This document shows, one piece after another, positions 23,501 to 36,320 of a DNA stretch of 64,000 bases. Source of the DNA: Andrena cerasifolii (Eukaryota > Arthropoda > Insecta > Hymenoptera > Andrenidae). The position numbers and the translations under genes were made by a program. Every line of letters starts with the position of its first letter. The first letter of the stretch is position 1. The DNA lies in contig NC_135121.1 in the NCBI RefSeq assembly GCF_050908995.1, positions 15,810,001-15,874,000 on the forward strand. The letters are read 5' to 3'. The notes below the pieces were generated by a model. The model did not search any database. It was not told where the DNA came from and was given only the letters and a program-made list of their open reading frames with translations.

Positions 23501-26500
23501 TCCATAAAATAATTCACTTTGACGGGGGAGCAACACGTCTGCTGTTAATTTCCTCTTTACTGTTAACAATTTAATGCCCCGACACTGGTAATATATAATG
23601 TGGAAAGTTTAAGAAAATGTACTTCACTGTGATCAAGAGGGACTTTTTTTTATCCGCAATACGCTGTGTTAGGCAACGGCCTTTGAAATTGGATTAACTA
23701 TGAATGCATTCGATAGGTCCGAGGTGCAATGTATAGATATTTTGTTCATATTACATAGTTCTCGTGGGATACTATGTCATGTGGCTATGGGCATACGCAG
23801 GAGTGTCCCACTGGGCTCTGTTTCGATAAATTCTTTTTTATAATCAGAATTATGTACATGAAGATTCTTCCTATAGTGACCCACTCTGGGTTTCCTTTTT
23901 TTTTTGTTCGAAGGAATAATGATGAGAGATAAAGAAGTAGAGTAGCCGAAAATTGTGATTAGATTAGTCTCTGGATAGCTTCGAGAGGTCAGTTAATTTT
24001 GTCGCAACTGCAATCATCGATTCTGCAAAAATATCCTTCAAACCTGCACCATTGTTCTCCTAGGTAGGCAGACTAAACTCTCAGCGTGCCTCTTCTTCTT
24101 CCATCTTCTCTGCAACCCCAAATCAATCCTTAAATGATGGTTATTATAAAATAGGAACGTGTATAAATTAAAGAGTGATTATTACACTAGGCAATATTAC
24201 CTAACTATTAATTAATTTTTAAACGAGCTAGAAACACTTCTTCAGATTGATTAAAGCCCCCGATATATTTCTTTTCTATATTTTCGTAGATAGGTACTTT
24301 AGTAATGGTGTTCTATAAAATTCCTAACATTATAGCTTGCACAATGACAATCGGTACAGTAGCTACAGGAGAACAGCAATATGGCTGGGCTATTGTGCAG
24401 ACTCGATTGCAATTGTTCCATGCACCCGCGAAGGATACAGTTGCGGACGAAAGGGTTTGAACGGAATAGAGGAGAGGGCAACTGCGAAATCGCTAGCCTC
24501 GCTCGTTAAATGTGCGGATTCGCGATTTTCTGCTCGTTAAGTTAACCCGAGGATTCGACCAGGCAGTCGATCCTGATATTACCTCAGAGGAACGCGCGGA
24601 TTGCACTGGAACACGCACCGAGGTGAATGCACATCGTGATAACAAACAAGCCGCGTTTTAATTATCTGTTTAACCAATTAATATCACTCGCTTCTCGTAA
24701 AGGTCTAGCAGAATCGTCTAAACTGTTAAGTGCACAAAGAAACTCAGCACTTCGCGCTTGCACTGAAAAATTGTGCCGAACATTTTTATAAACGGAGGAA
24801 AGTAAGAGGGGTTTAAGATTTATTTATCATCCGTATAGTATTTCTTATCCGTCAAACTTCTGTACTGGCAGCCTAAAGTATGAGGTATGTAAACACCGAA
24901 GGTGTTAGAAAAAGTGTTAAAGACTCTTAGTGTGATACTCAATGTTGTGATGGGTATACCGCTAGTATACCAGCAGTTTTCGTCATGGGTTTACAAATAA
25001 ATCATGTCTGTATACATGGCTTTCTGTCAAGATTAGTACATTCATGGCAGATTAATGCTAATTAGGTACGCGAAATCATCTTATTACATTGCACCAGCAA
25101 TGCATTTGTAGATGGTAGCGAGAATTTCATCAATTGGACTCGACCAGTTAAGCTAACTGCCATTTGATTCAAATTAGTCGGACTTGCCGTGCTTGCGTTG
25201 CTTGCACTGCGATTCCTGAGGGTGTTGTGGAATATACGATACACTGCGTTGTTACCTATATTTGTTAATGAGAATTGGAAGCTGTATAAAATATAATAAT
25301 TTATATAAACTTTAAGTCTACAACTGACACGATGTTTTAGAGGGACTTGTAATTTATTAAGATGTTTAATTCGAAATTGCCTGAGTTCTTGGACATCTAA
25401 TTGATTTAGAGGTTACATACAAATTAAACTGACCGTCAGTCTTCATAGAGTTTCATTCTACTCTTTGCCTACCGGTTGTTTCTAATATTCCACTTCACAT
25501 TCCACTCTAATATTCAACATATATTTAAATTCAAACTGCCTTTAGTATTTGCCATCTAAAGGTATAAATAATAACGTACTCCTAACGTTACGACATTGTG
25601 TTTTGAAGCGGTTTGATAGAAACCTGGAGCCACATCGAGAATGCGATCCACGGTTAAACAGCCACTCATTTTGCTACAATCCACTCTATCAGCCGTTCCT
25701 TTCAGTCACATATTCACTGGCACAATTCTCTGGATACCATTATCTGCGTGTGTGCTCTTGTAAATCATATTATCACGTCGACGCTAAAGCATTCTGCCCT
25801 CTCAACTGTATTCCATTCCGCTGTTCATCCGCGCGAGACGCAGACACGCGTTCCACAGAAGGTGTACGTTTTCATCTCCCAGCACGCCATATCGTATACC
25901 TACCGGAGAAAACATTCGCGACTGCCTCTCTCTGAATGCTAAACCCGAAACACCAATTCTTCTCCACCAGTGAACTCAAAAGACATATGTAGTATTTTTC
26001 GCGCGGAGCCTCTTACGGGTGTTCGGTGGCTCGAAGCAATTAGGCGAATTCCATGGACCGTGCATACCCATTTTGCTGAACGTACCTGAATCCCCAACTT
26101 ATCTACACGAGTGTGCTGAGTGTACTGAGACGCTCGCCACGAGCTTGTCGCGAACTTCGCGTGTCTATTCCTCATTAGCGGAGCGCATGCCGCACGAGGG
26201 TACACGAAATTTCGTAAATAATAGCAGAGTGCCTACGTTGCTCTGGCAGCGAGAGTTTTTGTTCGCGTCGCATGAAATCTTTAGTCCTGCCGGAAGGTTA
26301 TTCGCGTTAAAGCTGTGAATGGTTATTTGAACGACTGTGTATTTTAACACCTCCTTTTGCTAGAATTTGCTCATCCCTGCGACCTACTTATTATACGTTA
26401 AATTAAGCACACCATTCCATTAAGAGCACGAAGAATGACGTTGGTCTTCGATTGCTGAAAACGTCTCCAGCTATAAAAAGTCATTTACTGCGGGATAGCC

Positions 26501-27136
26501 AGCTACCACTCCGGCCGGCAGGAAATTAAACCGAACGCCTTGAAACCAACCCCAGACGCTCCGTCAGTGTCCACTCGTTCTTCCGATCATTCATTCCCTT
26601 TGCAATTACCGCGTCCACTTTGCGCCCGGTAATTATATCGTCGGAGACTCTTGACAGACGATGTGGCGTGATCGTTAGAGTGGACCAGCTGCCGGTCCTG
26701 AGGGTTAAGCCACCTCCAGCCGCGAGTGCTGTAGTTCTTGCGGCGCCAGGACGTGTTTCGGATCTTACGAGAGTGAATTACCTTTGTGCCACGACGTGCA
26801 TGCATTTCGCGCTAATGGCGATAACTTCTCCCCTGATACGCTATTATCGTCGAGCACCTAACGATGTAAAATCTTCACCTAATTCACCGAAGTCACGCCG
26901 TACATTGCGCGCGGAACAGTAACACCTTGTTGGGCTCCTTTTTATCACACGAAGATGTATGGGCCTGAGCAATCACTTCGTTAGGTGGTTTTAGTAGAGC
27001 TGTCACCTTCGAAGATGGTAATTGTTGGAGATTGTAGAACTGCTAGTTCAGAGCAGTAGGTATACGCGTGAAGAAGCTCGCTAAAGGAGACCTTCTTGTA
27101 TAGTAAATAAATCGGTTAGTTTTTGCAGCTGCCGCG
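20587..27136. other. long noncoding stretch
   Basis: A CpG-rich patch at about 20600-21440 contains the 183-codon plus frame 20879-21430, which is arginine- and proline-rich and changes character along its length. The rest is mostly AT-rich with frames below 130 codons. No transposon ends with partners, no tandem arrays and no RNA genes were recognised. Confidence 0.45.
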
Positions 27137-27235
27137 AGGGATGTTGGTGAAATTGAAATATAATGTAGAGCATGTGAAATTAGAGGAGGTTTAAGTCATC
27201 GTTTCGCTGTTTTCGAATTTGTTTAAAAAATACAG
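27137..27235 (+). repeat. dispersed repeat R1, copy 2 (unsplit reference copy)
   Basis: This is the cleanest single R1 copy. Its parts in order are GGGATGTTGGTGAAATTGAA, a TATAATGTAG step, CATGTGAAATTAGAGGAGG, TTTAAGTCATCG, TTTCGCTGTTTTCGAA and GTTTAAAAAATACAG. The TTAA at 27191-27194 corresponds to the site where the 6632-7340 element entered copy 1, so this copy shows the empty site. There is no mirrored second arm nearby, unlike the copy at 40400. Confidence 0.7.
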
Positions 27236-29265
27236 ACTGTGGATGTTTACATTTTTGTCTATGCTCTGACGAAAAGAGGTTGTCAAACTTTGGCGATATT
27301 TCACGCACATCGTAGCTGTAAAGTGCTCTTCACTATTTGTGATATATTCGTAGTTCTGCCGGTAACTTTTTTGCGTGCAGACATTTGTGCAACTGCTCGG
27401 TGAACTCAGAATTCTCAAGCATTTACTATTTGAAGCTAATAATCCTAGGAAGTATTATACGTTCTCAAAGTCCAAATAAACTGCTGGCATAACTCGACAA
27501 TTGAATTTATTTGTGATCAGCCTTTAAATTCAGAATAATGACACGTTAGGCTTTAAAGAGAATTCTTTCTTAGTTACTTGGGTAATAACTATTCCAATCT
27601 GAATAGGTATTATATCGATGTCGGCACAATTTTTTCACATTTCAACTGCGTGGAGAATTCCAAACCCAGAAATGTCACAATTATTTAATTAACACGCTCC
27701 CCCCAAAACATTGTAATTACGTTTTCATTACTGCTAACAAGGCAGGCCCCTGCATTTTTGAAACGTCAACATTGCAATCATTCTTTTCGACGCAGTTTCA
27801 TTCTGGCATTTTCATGGAGTAATGCCCGCCGCGGGTATTGCATTCAAAGCGAAAAACAAATATCATTTCATCAGCGAGAAAGTTTACTGCGTGCTCGTTC
27901 GCAGAAAATAACATTGACTGGGAGAGCGAGAAAAACAGTTTCCTTCCGTCCGGCGAGAATCTGTTTAAGCAGGCACTGATAAACCCGCAGAACTTTCGTT
28001 ACTGAATCTCAATTCAAAATACTTTCTTCGTTTCCCATTTTCGTAGAGAATTACTGCAGTTCCCTCCATCTTCCGCCATTATGGTAATTAGGTCCGAGCT
28101 TCGCAATACGCTGCGGCTGGTATTTGGTATCGTTACCTTTGAGAGGGTAAACACATTCTCACCACAGACGATGCCTGTTTATTCCTCTAGTCTAGGAAAT
28201 CTGACTGACAACGAGAGGCGCATGCAATGCAAATATCCTGGCACGCGCTATTCACCGGGATAGAGCATCGCGGGAATGCGGTTGGGGCCGATTTGTATTC
28301 GTCGAGGGAAAGCCCTTCTCTGCTCTTTTAAGCTTCGCAGCGAAAGCTCCAAGCGTTTTATCAAAATCTGAAATTCGTCGTTGCTTCGGTTGCGTCTAAT
28401 CCGGCTCGCGCGTCACCTGCTGCGTCGTGGGCTCTTCGTCCTCCTCTGACATGAACGGCTCCAGCGGCCACGGAAATTGGACAGTCCACTTTTATTCCAA
28501 AACACGTCTCCCTCTTCATAGAGGAATCACGCGCGAACGGCGCCCGTGCGTTCCACTGCGATGGCAGCACCGCTGTTTCCAAATCACGAAAACAAACTTT
28601 AAAAGCGCGGAAACACTGTGCCGCGAGGAGGGGGTGGAAGATAGCGTGACACGAGCAGTCAAGCACGTGAAAGCACGACAAAAATGTTCGAAGTAAGCGA
28701 ATACCTATCGGGAACTCGAAAAATCGACAACGGCGAGAAAGGACGGCGCGGAACAATGCGGCCCGCAGCTGGAATAAAAACAACGGAAAATCTCTATGTA
28801 CATCCGCCGCGGGGAAAAACCCTACTTCCCAATGATGCCCGGGAAAATGGCAATGCGATGGAAGCACGGCACGTGGAAATTAAACCCGGGCAGAAAACAA
28901 ATAAAGCAGTCGTGAATGATAAACGATTACGTGATCGTCGATTTATGTTGGTGAACCGGCGAATATGTTTCGCCGTGGAAGGGAGTGGAAGAGGTGGGCA
29001 ATAGGAACAGGAAGAGAAATCGATGGGCAAGCTTATTGGCGAACGCGTGCTTGGTGCTTCTCGTAAGGAAGCTCGAACTGGCGCCGGTTACTGGGGAGAA
29101 ATGCTGGGACTTTGGAACGGACAAGTGGATGGTAATTGGAAGGAATTTAAGATTGGTTTCATACTCGAGCTTGTTGCGGGATAGCCGTGCAGCTTATTTA
29201 CGAAATAAATTCAGAGATACTTACTCACTGCGTTTTACTAGAAGTTGGTGGTAAGTGAGAATTAA
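27236..29265. other. noncoding stretch with CpG-rich patch
   Basis: The patch at about 28380-29100 is CpG-rich. It is open on the minus strand for 168 codons (28361-28867) and on the plus strand for 106 (28684-29004), with no domain visible in either. The 5' part is AT-rich and featureless. Confidence 0.45.
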
Positions 29266-29525
29266 CCCTTAACTGGTACACTGTTTTTGGCAAACGTGAC
29301 TGGTGTACCGGGGTCGTGGCAGACCCCAAATAGAAAAGGACACAGAAATTTGTAAAATCAACACTAAATCAACCTCTGTGAATATTTTGTTCTTAGGTAG
29401 TGTATAAAATAATCGAAACGTAGAAAGTTAAAATTAATTAGAAATTCAGTTTACAAACATAGACAACCAACAATTTTGCAGCGAACTTTGCGTGCTTGGG
29501 GTCATGAGCGACCCCAGGATAAGGG
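29266..29525. mobile_element. small TTAA-flanked MITE with terminal hairpins
   Basis: A 260-bp element lies between TTAA at 29262-29265 and TTAA at 29526-29529. Its ends read CCCTTAACTGG on the left and, reversed, CCCTTATCCTGG on the right. Near each end is a small hairpin: GGGGTC (29310-29315) pairs with GACCCC (29322-29327), and GGGGTC (29498-29503) pairs with GACCCC (29510-29515). TTAA plus a CCC start is the piggyBac-type terminus. It is noncoding. Confidence 0.75.
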
Positions 29526-31051
29526 TTAAAATGTTCTACTAAAGTGTGGTGGGCGTATGGTGGACGTTACTAAGTATTTACTAACTTGTACCCTAAATCA
29601 CCAGTGTTGTCACTCCATCAAAGTTTTTCCCTGCTATGTCGCATTAAATTCTCCGTGTTGTATATTCCAATTCTAAAGAGAAGACATAGTGAACAAAATT
29701 ATATTCGGCTACTTACTTCTGTATATTCAACTCTTCACTTACAATTTTTTTGCTCGCTTTGATGCCGCACCATTCTTCGAGTTTTCTAAGAACCTGCTCG
29801 TGATGTTATATCAATAGAAACGCGTGGTAAACATTAACCAGCTATGCCAGTCAAAATTGTAAATCAGTAAATGCCCCTTAAAATTGAAAACAGCCCGCAG
29901 TGAGCAAACAACACAAAGTGTTAACTGCCCAGCAGTGTTAATACCCACAAAAAAAAAATAATTCAGACACAGGAAGTGTACGAAAGTGGGGCGGCAGAGA
30001 AACGAAAAAGCGGATCGCCCTCGATAGATGCGCGAGTCGATAGGCATCAATTACCGCACAAGAACGGGGAAGCTGCCTCGGAATCGTAGGGAACGGAAGG
30101 CACGGGGTGTTGTCGAACCTGGAGGAAACGTCGGGACGAGAACGGCAAGGGGGTTTCGAGGGGAATCGTTGCAGAGAATTGCAACGTTTTCGTGCTGGCG
30201 CGTGCGTGTATTTCGGTCGCAATAACCAATGACACCGTCGTGAGGTTTGCGTAGGTGTGGGAAGAGATCGTGGCCGCTCGTGGGTGGAGAATACGGGCCG
30301 TTTGACTTCATGCGCGGCAGTATATAACGCGGGTAATACAATTTGTCGGAATTTATTGGCCCTCGATACCCGTTCGACCCCCGCTGGAATCAGCTTTCTC
30401 TATCGTATCGGTCCTGTGTCCCGCGTTTACCGTCCGCACACGTCCGTTCTCGACGATCGCGTAAAGTCACCACCCCTGCTCCCGTTTCACCGTGGCCCTC
30501 GCGATCTTACCCGGCTCGGCCTCTTCCAGCGTTCGAGCTTTCTAGGTGGCAGCGACAAGTGCCCCTTATTTGCATCGTTACGAATAACTTCTTCCTACTT
30601 CGATATTACCTCCCCTCTAATCTGCCGTAAGCACGTCGCTTCGAGGCAGGCTGGTTCGAGCTAAACGTCGTGGACTGTCGTAACCGCGACAACCGATGCG
30701 ACGATTGCTCTCACGGGGGCTCCAGATTGCGACGCCCTTTGTTGCCTATTTCATGGTGAAAATTAGTTTGCTGGAATGCACAGCGCTGGGGAATTCGGTA
30801 TCGATGTAGCTTCTGAGAGTTCTGTGGATGGGCGAGGAAGTTGAGCCCGTCATGGGAATGTTGATTGTTTTCCAGGCTTTGAGTTTCAGTTTGAATTATT
30901 CGTTGTATCTGTCCGTGATCAGAAAGCTTGCAGGGCTTAATTAGGGTTTGGAGGTTGTGGATCTATCATATACGCGCACAGGCCTTCAATTTTGGAGATT
31001 AGGGGGGGACAGATTCACTTTTCAACACTTTATCAGCCGCTCTCACGTATG
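29526..31051. other. noncoding stretch with purine-rich and CpG-rich DNA
   Basis: About 29960-30720 is GC-rich, with a TATATAA at 30320 that could be a TATA box on its own evidence, but no initiator or coding region follows. The plus frame at 30257-30664 (135 codons) overlaps another in a different phase and shows no motif. Confidence 0.4.
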
Positions 31052-31949
31052 TAGGGTAGTGTAAAACCGGGTACCATTGTTTTTCTACGACAAGAGCTGC
31101 GACATGCACTCAACGTATGGTGTTACGTTCGGGTGGATCTGAAGACGGTATGGGATCAATCGCAGCTCAAAGATCGGCGTAGTTTTTCATCCAAAGAAGT
31201 TTGAAAATTTCGAGTTGATAAATTCCAGTGTTTGCGTTGGTGAATTGCCTTTTTATACCACTTGCATTTAAAGAATCTGTTGCGGCAAGTACTGCATTGT
31301 ATTCTGTAGTCTTTACACGGTATTTTTAAGTTCTACCCGGTTCTTTATCGCATGTTGAAGTGTAAGTATTTAATGTTTAGTTAGTTACCTCATTTGGGGC
31401 AAAACCGGGTATTTAATTGTGGGGCAAAATCGGGTACCCGATTGTATAGCGTAAATTTCTTATAGGAGCTGATTTCTAATCTTTAAAAAATCTAATAATA
31501 ATCTTGATTATATGTATAGGTCACGGGCGGGCTCGTGAGATTTGCAAAAATGTTGAAGGGGGCGTCGAGACATTTATTTGTGATTTTTTTGCACTAGATA
31601 AATTAAAATAAATTTATGTACGAATTAATATTTGCTAAAATATCTTTCTTTGTGGTTTCTAAGATAATAGTAATAAAGGTTTTATAATTATATCATATTT
31701 TATGCGGTTTTTAATAGGTACCCGATATTACCTACCCACACTTATAGGGTAAAACCGAGTACTTGCATACTTCCGAGAAATCTTGTTTTCCTTTGAGCCA
31801 AACAGTTTTTTTCAAAAAAGGACTCTCATTTTCTGATTCTGTAAGGTCCAATTAAGATTTCCAGCGGTGTCCACAGTTTATTTTTCCGTCTGACTTTTTG
31901 CTAGCAGGAAAAATACATTAAGCACCCGGTTTTGCCCCACTTTCCCCTA
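31052..31949. mobile_element. TA-flanked element with iterated CAAAACCGGGTA boxes
   Basis: The ends are inverted. The left reads TAGGGTAGTGTAAAACCGGG after TA, and the right reversed reads TAGGGGAAAGTGGGGC then AAAACCGGGT. Inside are further variants of the same box: 31334-31349 (reverse), 31396-31411, 31421-31440, 31718-31735 (reverse) and 31746-31762, giving seven with the terminal two. The roughly 900-bp body is AT-rich and has no transposase frame. TA at both edges hints at a TA-targeting (pogo or Tc1-like) element, but the class is uncertain. Confidence 0.6.
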
Positions 31950-34562
31950 TCTATGAATTCACAATTTTGATTTATCACATCGCGTGAACCATAGAATTCA
32001 ATTTCATTTCCTTGTGCATATGAAATTGCCGAACTCGTTAATGCTGACTTACGATTCGAGAAATGTCACGGAAACTCACAAAAGTGAATTAAATAAAATA
32101 GTTAAACAACAAAATATATTTCCTTTCAAACTTCCGTACGCGAGGCGGCAATTTCATGCTCACCAACCGTCTCTTTCGAAACGTGCGGCTATCAAAGTGT
32201 TAATTACTCGGGTAGTCTACGATCGGGAATGATAAAATTCCTTCCATACACACAACGCAACGCGAGCGTGCGCTTCCACCGAGAGTCGAACATCTTCCTC
32301 GTTTGTCAAGCCAGTAATAAGTCAACGCTGTCTGGTTCGCGTTAGCAAGGAAGGCAGGAGGTAAAAAGGGCGATAAAAACGGATATGGTTTATCGACCTC
32401 CGGGGCCGGTTCTCCCACAGAGGCGAAATTGCAGGAGTAAAATGTGCCAGCTGTTACGGATGGAAGATAAAGCTAAGCTAATAAGATAACGTCTAATTTG
32501 CATGATTGGGTCAGCTGTCCTGGGATCGAACGCGGAATGTAAAAGAAGCTGCGCAGGAACAGGAGCGTTGACAACGCGACGGGAGTGGCGTGTCGGCGCG
32601 CGTTCTTAAGGAATATTTATTTCCACAGGGCACTGCGTAAGATGGTCGTTGCATTAATTAAATTATCGCCAGGAGTAGCGGGCGCCGCGCCTTCGGCGCC
32701 TCGTCGGGGTTACGATGGGACGGGTGCCGTTAAACGCGACCAGGCCACTGCGCAGTTCCTTTCAAATTTCAAACACGCATCTAGCCAGCGCGGAGGCCCT
32801 CCGTCGAAATTGCCGCGACGAGCGCGCTAAGGGGTTCAACGAGCAATTACAGAGGAAAAGGAGCTCCGGGCAATTAAGTATATAATTACGAATAGAAGGG
32901 AAAAAGAAACGATTGCCAGCGACCAAGGTGGCGGGGTGGAGGACAGATACACGAAACGAGGAACGACGGAGCGAGTATAAGGAGAGCCAGTCGAGGATGA
33001 CGTGTATACTCGTACGCGCGTCCCTTCGCGTTCATCTACATCCCTGCGTCGCACGTAAACCGTAGGACTCGGCCGGCTACCACAGCCAGGGGGGCGGGGG
33101 AACTACCCCTTGGCACGCGAGAATAGCGAACCGACCATTACCTTCTACCTAACCACCTTGCGCCACCACCTACCTCGGTCCTCATCAACCTCCAGGTTTG
33201 CGCCACCTCGACCTCCAATACTAGACCGCCCCTGCATGCCGACGGAGGGTGGCCGGGCGAGGGTGGAAGGGGGCAAGGAGTTTCGGGAGGGTGCACAGTC
33301 ACGTAGCCCCCCCGGGGCAAAGAATAGCTAATTGTTTGTAATTAATATATTACATGCCAAGTGGTAAGTCTCGAGTGCTGCGCACATTACGCGATAGCCA
33401 TCGCTTATTTACGGCTCAGTCAAGCTCGTACGTCGCGCGATTGACTGCCCTGCGAAATACTACGCTGGTGCACGCTTCCGAGCGTGTTCACCGAGCGAAC
33501 GTAGGGTTTAAAGGGTTTGCGGCAGAATGAATTTGCCGGGAATATTTGGTCGTTCCATGAGGATGAATTTCTCTTATTGACGGAGTGATTTCGTTATCCT
33601 TCGAATTTCGAGACCTGCCTCTGGCTCTCCGATGTAGGAGCTAGGGGTCTTGGTTTAAAAGACGAAGAACATTTGACAGTACACGTGATTGTGTTGCTCG
33701 CTTATCTGGCACGGTGATTATTTCGAATATAAAGTGTTTTCGATTCTTTAACTCGAACTCTTGACACTTTGTCGTGGAAAAAAGAGATGTAAAAAGTCTA
33801 TAAGAATTTCGAAACTCTGAAGAAGTCTGAACTGAGTTGACAATGCAATGGAATACCTGAAGGAGATTTCAAGATACAAAGATCATGTTTTTTTTTTTTA
33901 ATAGGATTTCATTTTCTAGCGGAGGGTGGTGTTTTATTTAAAAAACTATCTACCAATCAAAACATCCTCCTTCAATTAAACAAGTTTCTCCTCGCCCACT
34001 TTGTTGTACCATCAAAGGGCAACGAGGATCTTGTGGATGACACTATTCGATGTCCCTCGCTTGTAGAAAAAAAATCACATTGAGTTGCTGCACGGAGAGG
34101 TGTACGAAATGTGGATCGAAGGAGGCTGCAGCGAGGCGAAGAGGGCTCGAACAGGTTGTAAAGGCAACCAGTAAATTCCTGGTGGTTCCCTTGAACCGCA
34201 CCCCCTTTACACGTCGGTATGCACTTAAGTGCGATTCTACTTCGCGAAGGATATACGTCGGGACATAGTGCATCGCGTCCAACCGCCGTCGTAAAATCGT
34301 TTCGCCCGCTTCCGTCGTTTGTGAAACAGGGCATTTGCTTAGCTAGGGACATTTCGGTTAATATTGAAATTGGACGTGCTAAATCGACTTAAAATATTGT
34401 GACAGACGTTTCCATTACCCCGCCGCGCGCCGAGTAATTCCGTCACATTATATTCCTTTGAAATATTTTTAAACACGTTTCTATTCTGCCATTGAGAAAC
34501 TCTTTCCAGGACACTATCGTTCAATGGGGTAGTTATCTTTCTGTATCACTTTCTGTGGTTTA
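31950..34562. other. noncoding stretch with CpG-rich patch
   Basis: About 32260-33540 is CpG-rich with overlapping short frames (60 to 82 codons) on both strands. 33972-34352 minus is open for 126 codons without a recognisable motif. No structured repeats were found. Confidence 0.45.
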
Positions 34563-34640
34563 ACCCTTGGTGTATAAACTACAAAGTGACAGTCAATTAC
34601 ATGGAGTCCATTTCGCTCCACAATTTCGTTCATACGCGTC
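34563..34640 (+). mobile_element. possible single TTAA-type transposon end
   Basis: TTAACCCTTGG at 34561 is followed, about 45 bases on, by TGGAGTCCATTTCGCTCCA, a small inverted repeat. This resembles the left end of the 29266 element: TTAA, CCCTT, then a GGGGTC hairpin. No mirrored right end was found within the next two kilobases, so it would be a solo or broken end. Confidence 0.25.
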
Positions 34641-36020
34641 TCGGAGTAACCTTGTATGCTAGATTTTAATCTCGTTATAACCCAAATTTGTTTTTTGCTT
34701 CAGCAAGTGATAGTAAGCAACATAAACAGTTTGTTACGCACGGTGGGTCCGAATGTATACAATAATGGCTAGCATCCCGAATTCTGTGCTAAATAGAGAG
34801 CAATAATTACATTCCAGGTAGAAATTCAACCGGAACGTGCTACCCTAAGTAGTCGAGTTTCAAAAGGCTTCTTACTTCCTGAAGCATTTCCTCGAAATAT
34901 TCCCTTGGTGGAATATAATTTCGACATCCTTTGCGTCACACGGTCCTTGTTCTTCTCGTTTTCTATTACTCGCTGATGCTACCCTGCATCGTTATCTACT
35001 TCTTCCTGCAACCCCCGTCCTGCAGCGAGAAGAGCGCCTGAAGAGGGTTGATAATCACTTTCGATCGTAACTATGGTAATGAGGCGGCTAATTATAAAAA
35101 GGGATTACAAGCTGCACCGTAGGAGGAGCGCGGCAATGGGCCGGGGTGGGGTGGGGGAGTTTTCTTAAGGACTGATACAGCCAGAACGACGACGACAACG
35201 ACGGCGATGCGGCGCTTGAGTTACGCGCTCGCGACGGCTAACTACTTTTAATGAGCAGTCGTGAGTGTTTAATGAATAGAAAGAGGTTCGTCGAGACGCT
35301 GCTGGCAACGTAACGAATTGTTTTTCGCTGCGTTCCCATTGTTTCGACGGCGGCGTTGTATCCTTGACGTTTTTACGAAGGTAAATTTGTCAGGGAGTAG
35401 AAAACGAGGTGGAATTATGATTAGAATACCGACGTCTCTGTGCAGAGTGAAAATAGGATGGTTTATACTGAACGTACACATGCTTTAATTCCCTTGATCA
35501 CACAACTTGTTGTTCACCTTGTTTAAACAGCTGTTTACTAAGAGAATTTGTTTGGTATTCGTTATCCTTAGATTCCCTTTAAGAATTGTTCCTGAAATTT
35601 CAACTGCGTCGATTGAAGGATTAAAGATTCTTTAACAGTTTGAGCGGCGCTGGTGTGTTTTCGGCAGGAGCAATCGCTTAGGATGGTCTGATCGACTCAA
35701 AGGGACAGTTCTCCTTAAAGCGCTAAAGGGACCAGCAAGAAATTTAACTTACGGTAATTGATAATTTTGGCACAGACGAGGTGTAGATTAGACCTGACAT
35801 CTCGCGACTGATTGTAGTGTCCACTGTTCGTGGACGATGGTCAGCTGAACAACTATTCCCCGAGGTAGTGTTGAGAGCAAAGGGAAACTGTACGCGTGTG
35901 TGGAAATTCATGTGACTTGTCTATGGTGCGGACTGAAACCATCGCCAGCGTTTCGCGAGAAATACCCTTCGTGCTCATTTGGTCACGTTTTACGCTCAAG
36001 TCAACGATTCACTAGACTGT
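34641..36020. other. noncoding stretch
   Basis: AT-rich apart from a GC-rich piece at about 34970-35240. That piece holds a G-run tract (35138-35157: GGG, GGGG, GGGG, GGGGG) and a GAC-type trinucleotide-like run near 35187-35215. No gene or mobile element was recognised. Confidence 0.45.
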
Positions 36021-36113
36021 CAAGGATTTTTATCAACTTGTTCCACCTGAAGTTAGAGGGAAGCTGTAAATAGTCATTTTCCTTGTAACGAATTTGTTTA
36101 AAAAAAAATACAG
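36021..36113 (+). repeat. dispersed repeat R1, copy 3
   Basis: A diverged R1 copy. GGATTTTTATC is followed by TGAAGTTAGAGGG, then TAGTCATTTTCC and CGAATTTGTTTAAAA ending in TACAG at 36113, in the family order. The TTTAA core is altered to TGTAAA. The middle part is shorter than in the other copies. Confidence 0.55.
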
Positions 36114-36320
36114 TACCTACGTCGGTAACTAGGAATATCTTGCCACGGAATTAGAGTTTGGTATATTTGAGTAAGGTGGTGAAGCAGAGAGGAATTTCCG
36201 CTAAAATGTCCATTCCAGTGGCTATTACTATGATAAATAATGTTAACAACATTTACACTAGCCGCCCAGTATAAATTATTATTAACTATGATCGATACAA
36301 TTCGAAATATCGAGCAATAA

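Noticed and set aside
24800..24850. AAGAGGGGTTTAAGATT as a further R1 copy
   Set aside because: Only the G-run plus TTTAA core matches; the upstream and downstream blocks of the family are missing.
28361..28867. 168-codon minus frame
   Set aside because: CpG-rich patch, no recognisable domain, and plus-strand frames overlap it.
30320..30326. TATATAA as a promoter TATA box
   Set aside because: No initiator, downstream element or gene follows; such heptamers are common in AT-rich DNA.
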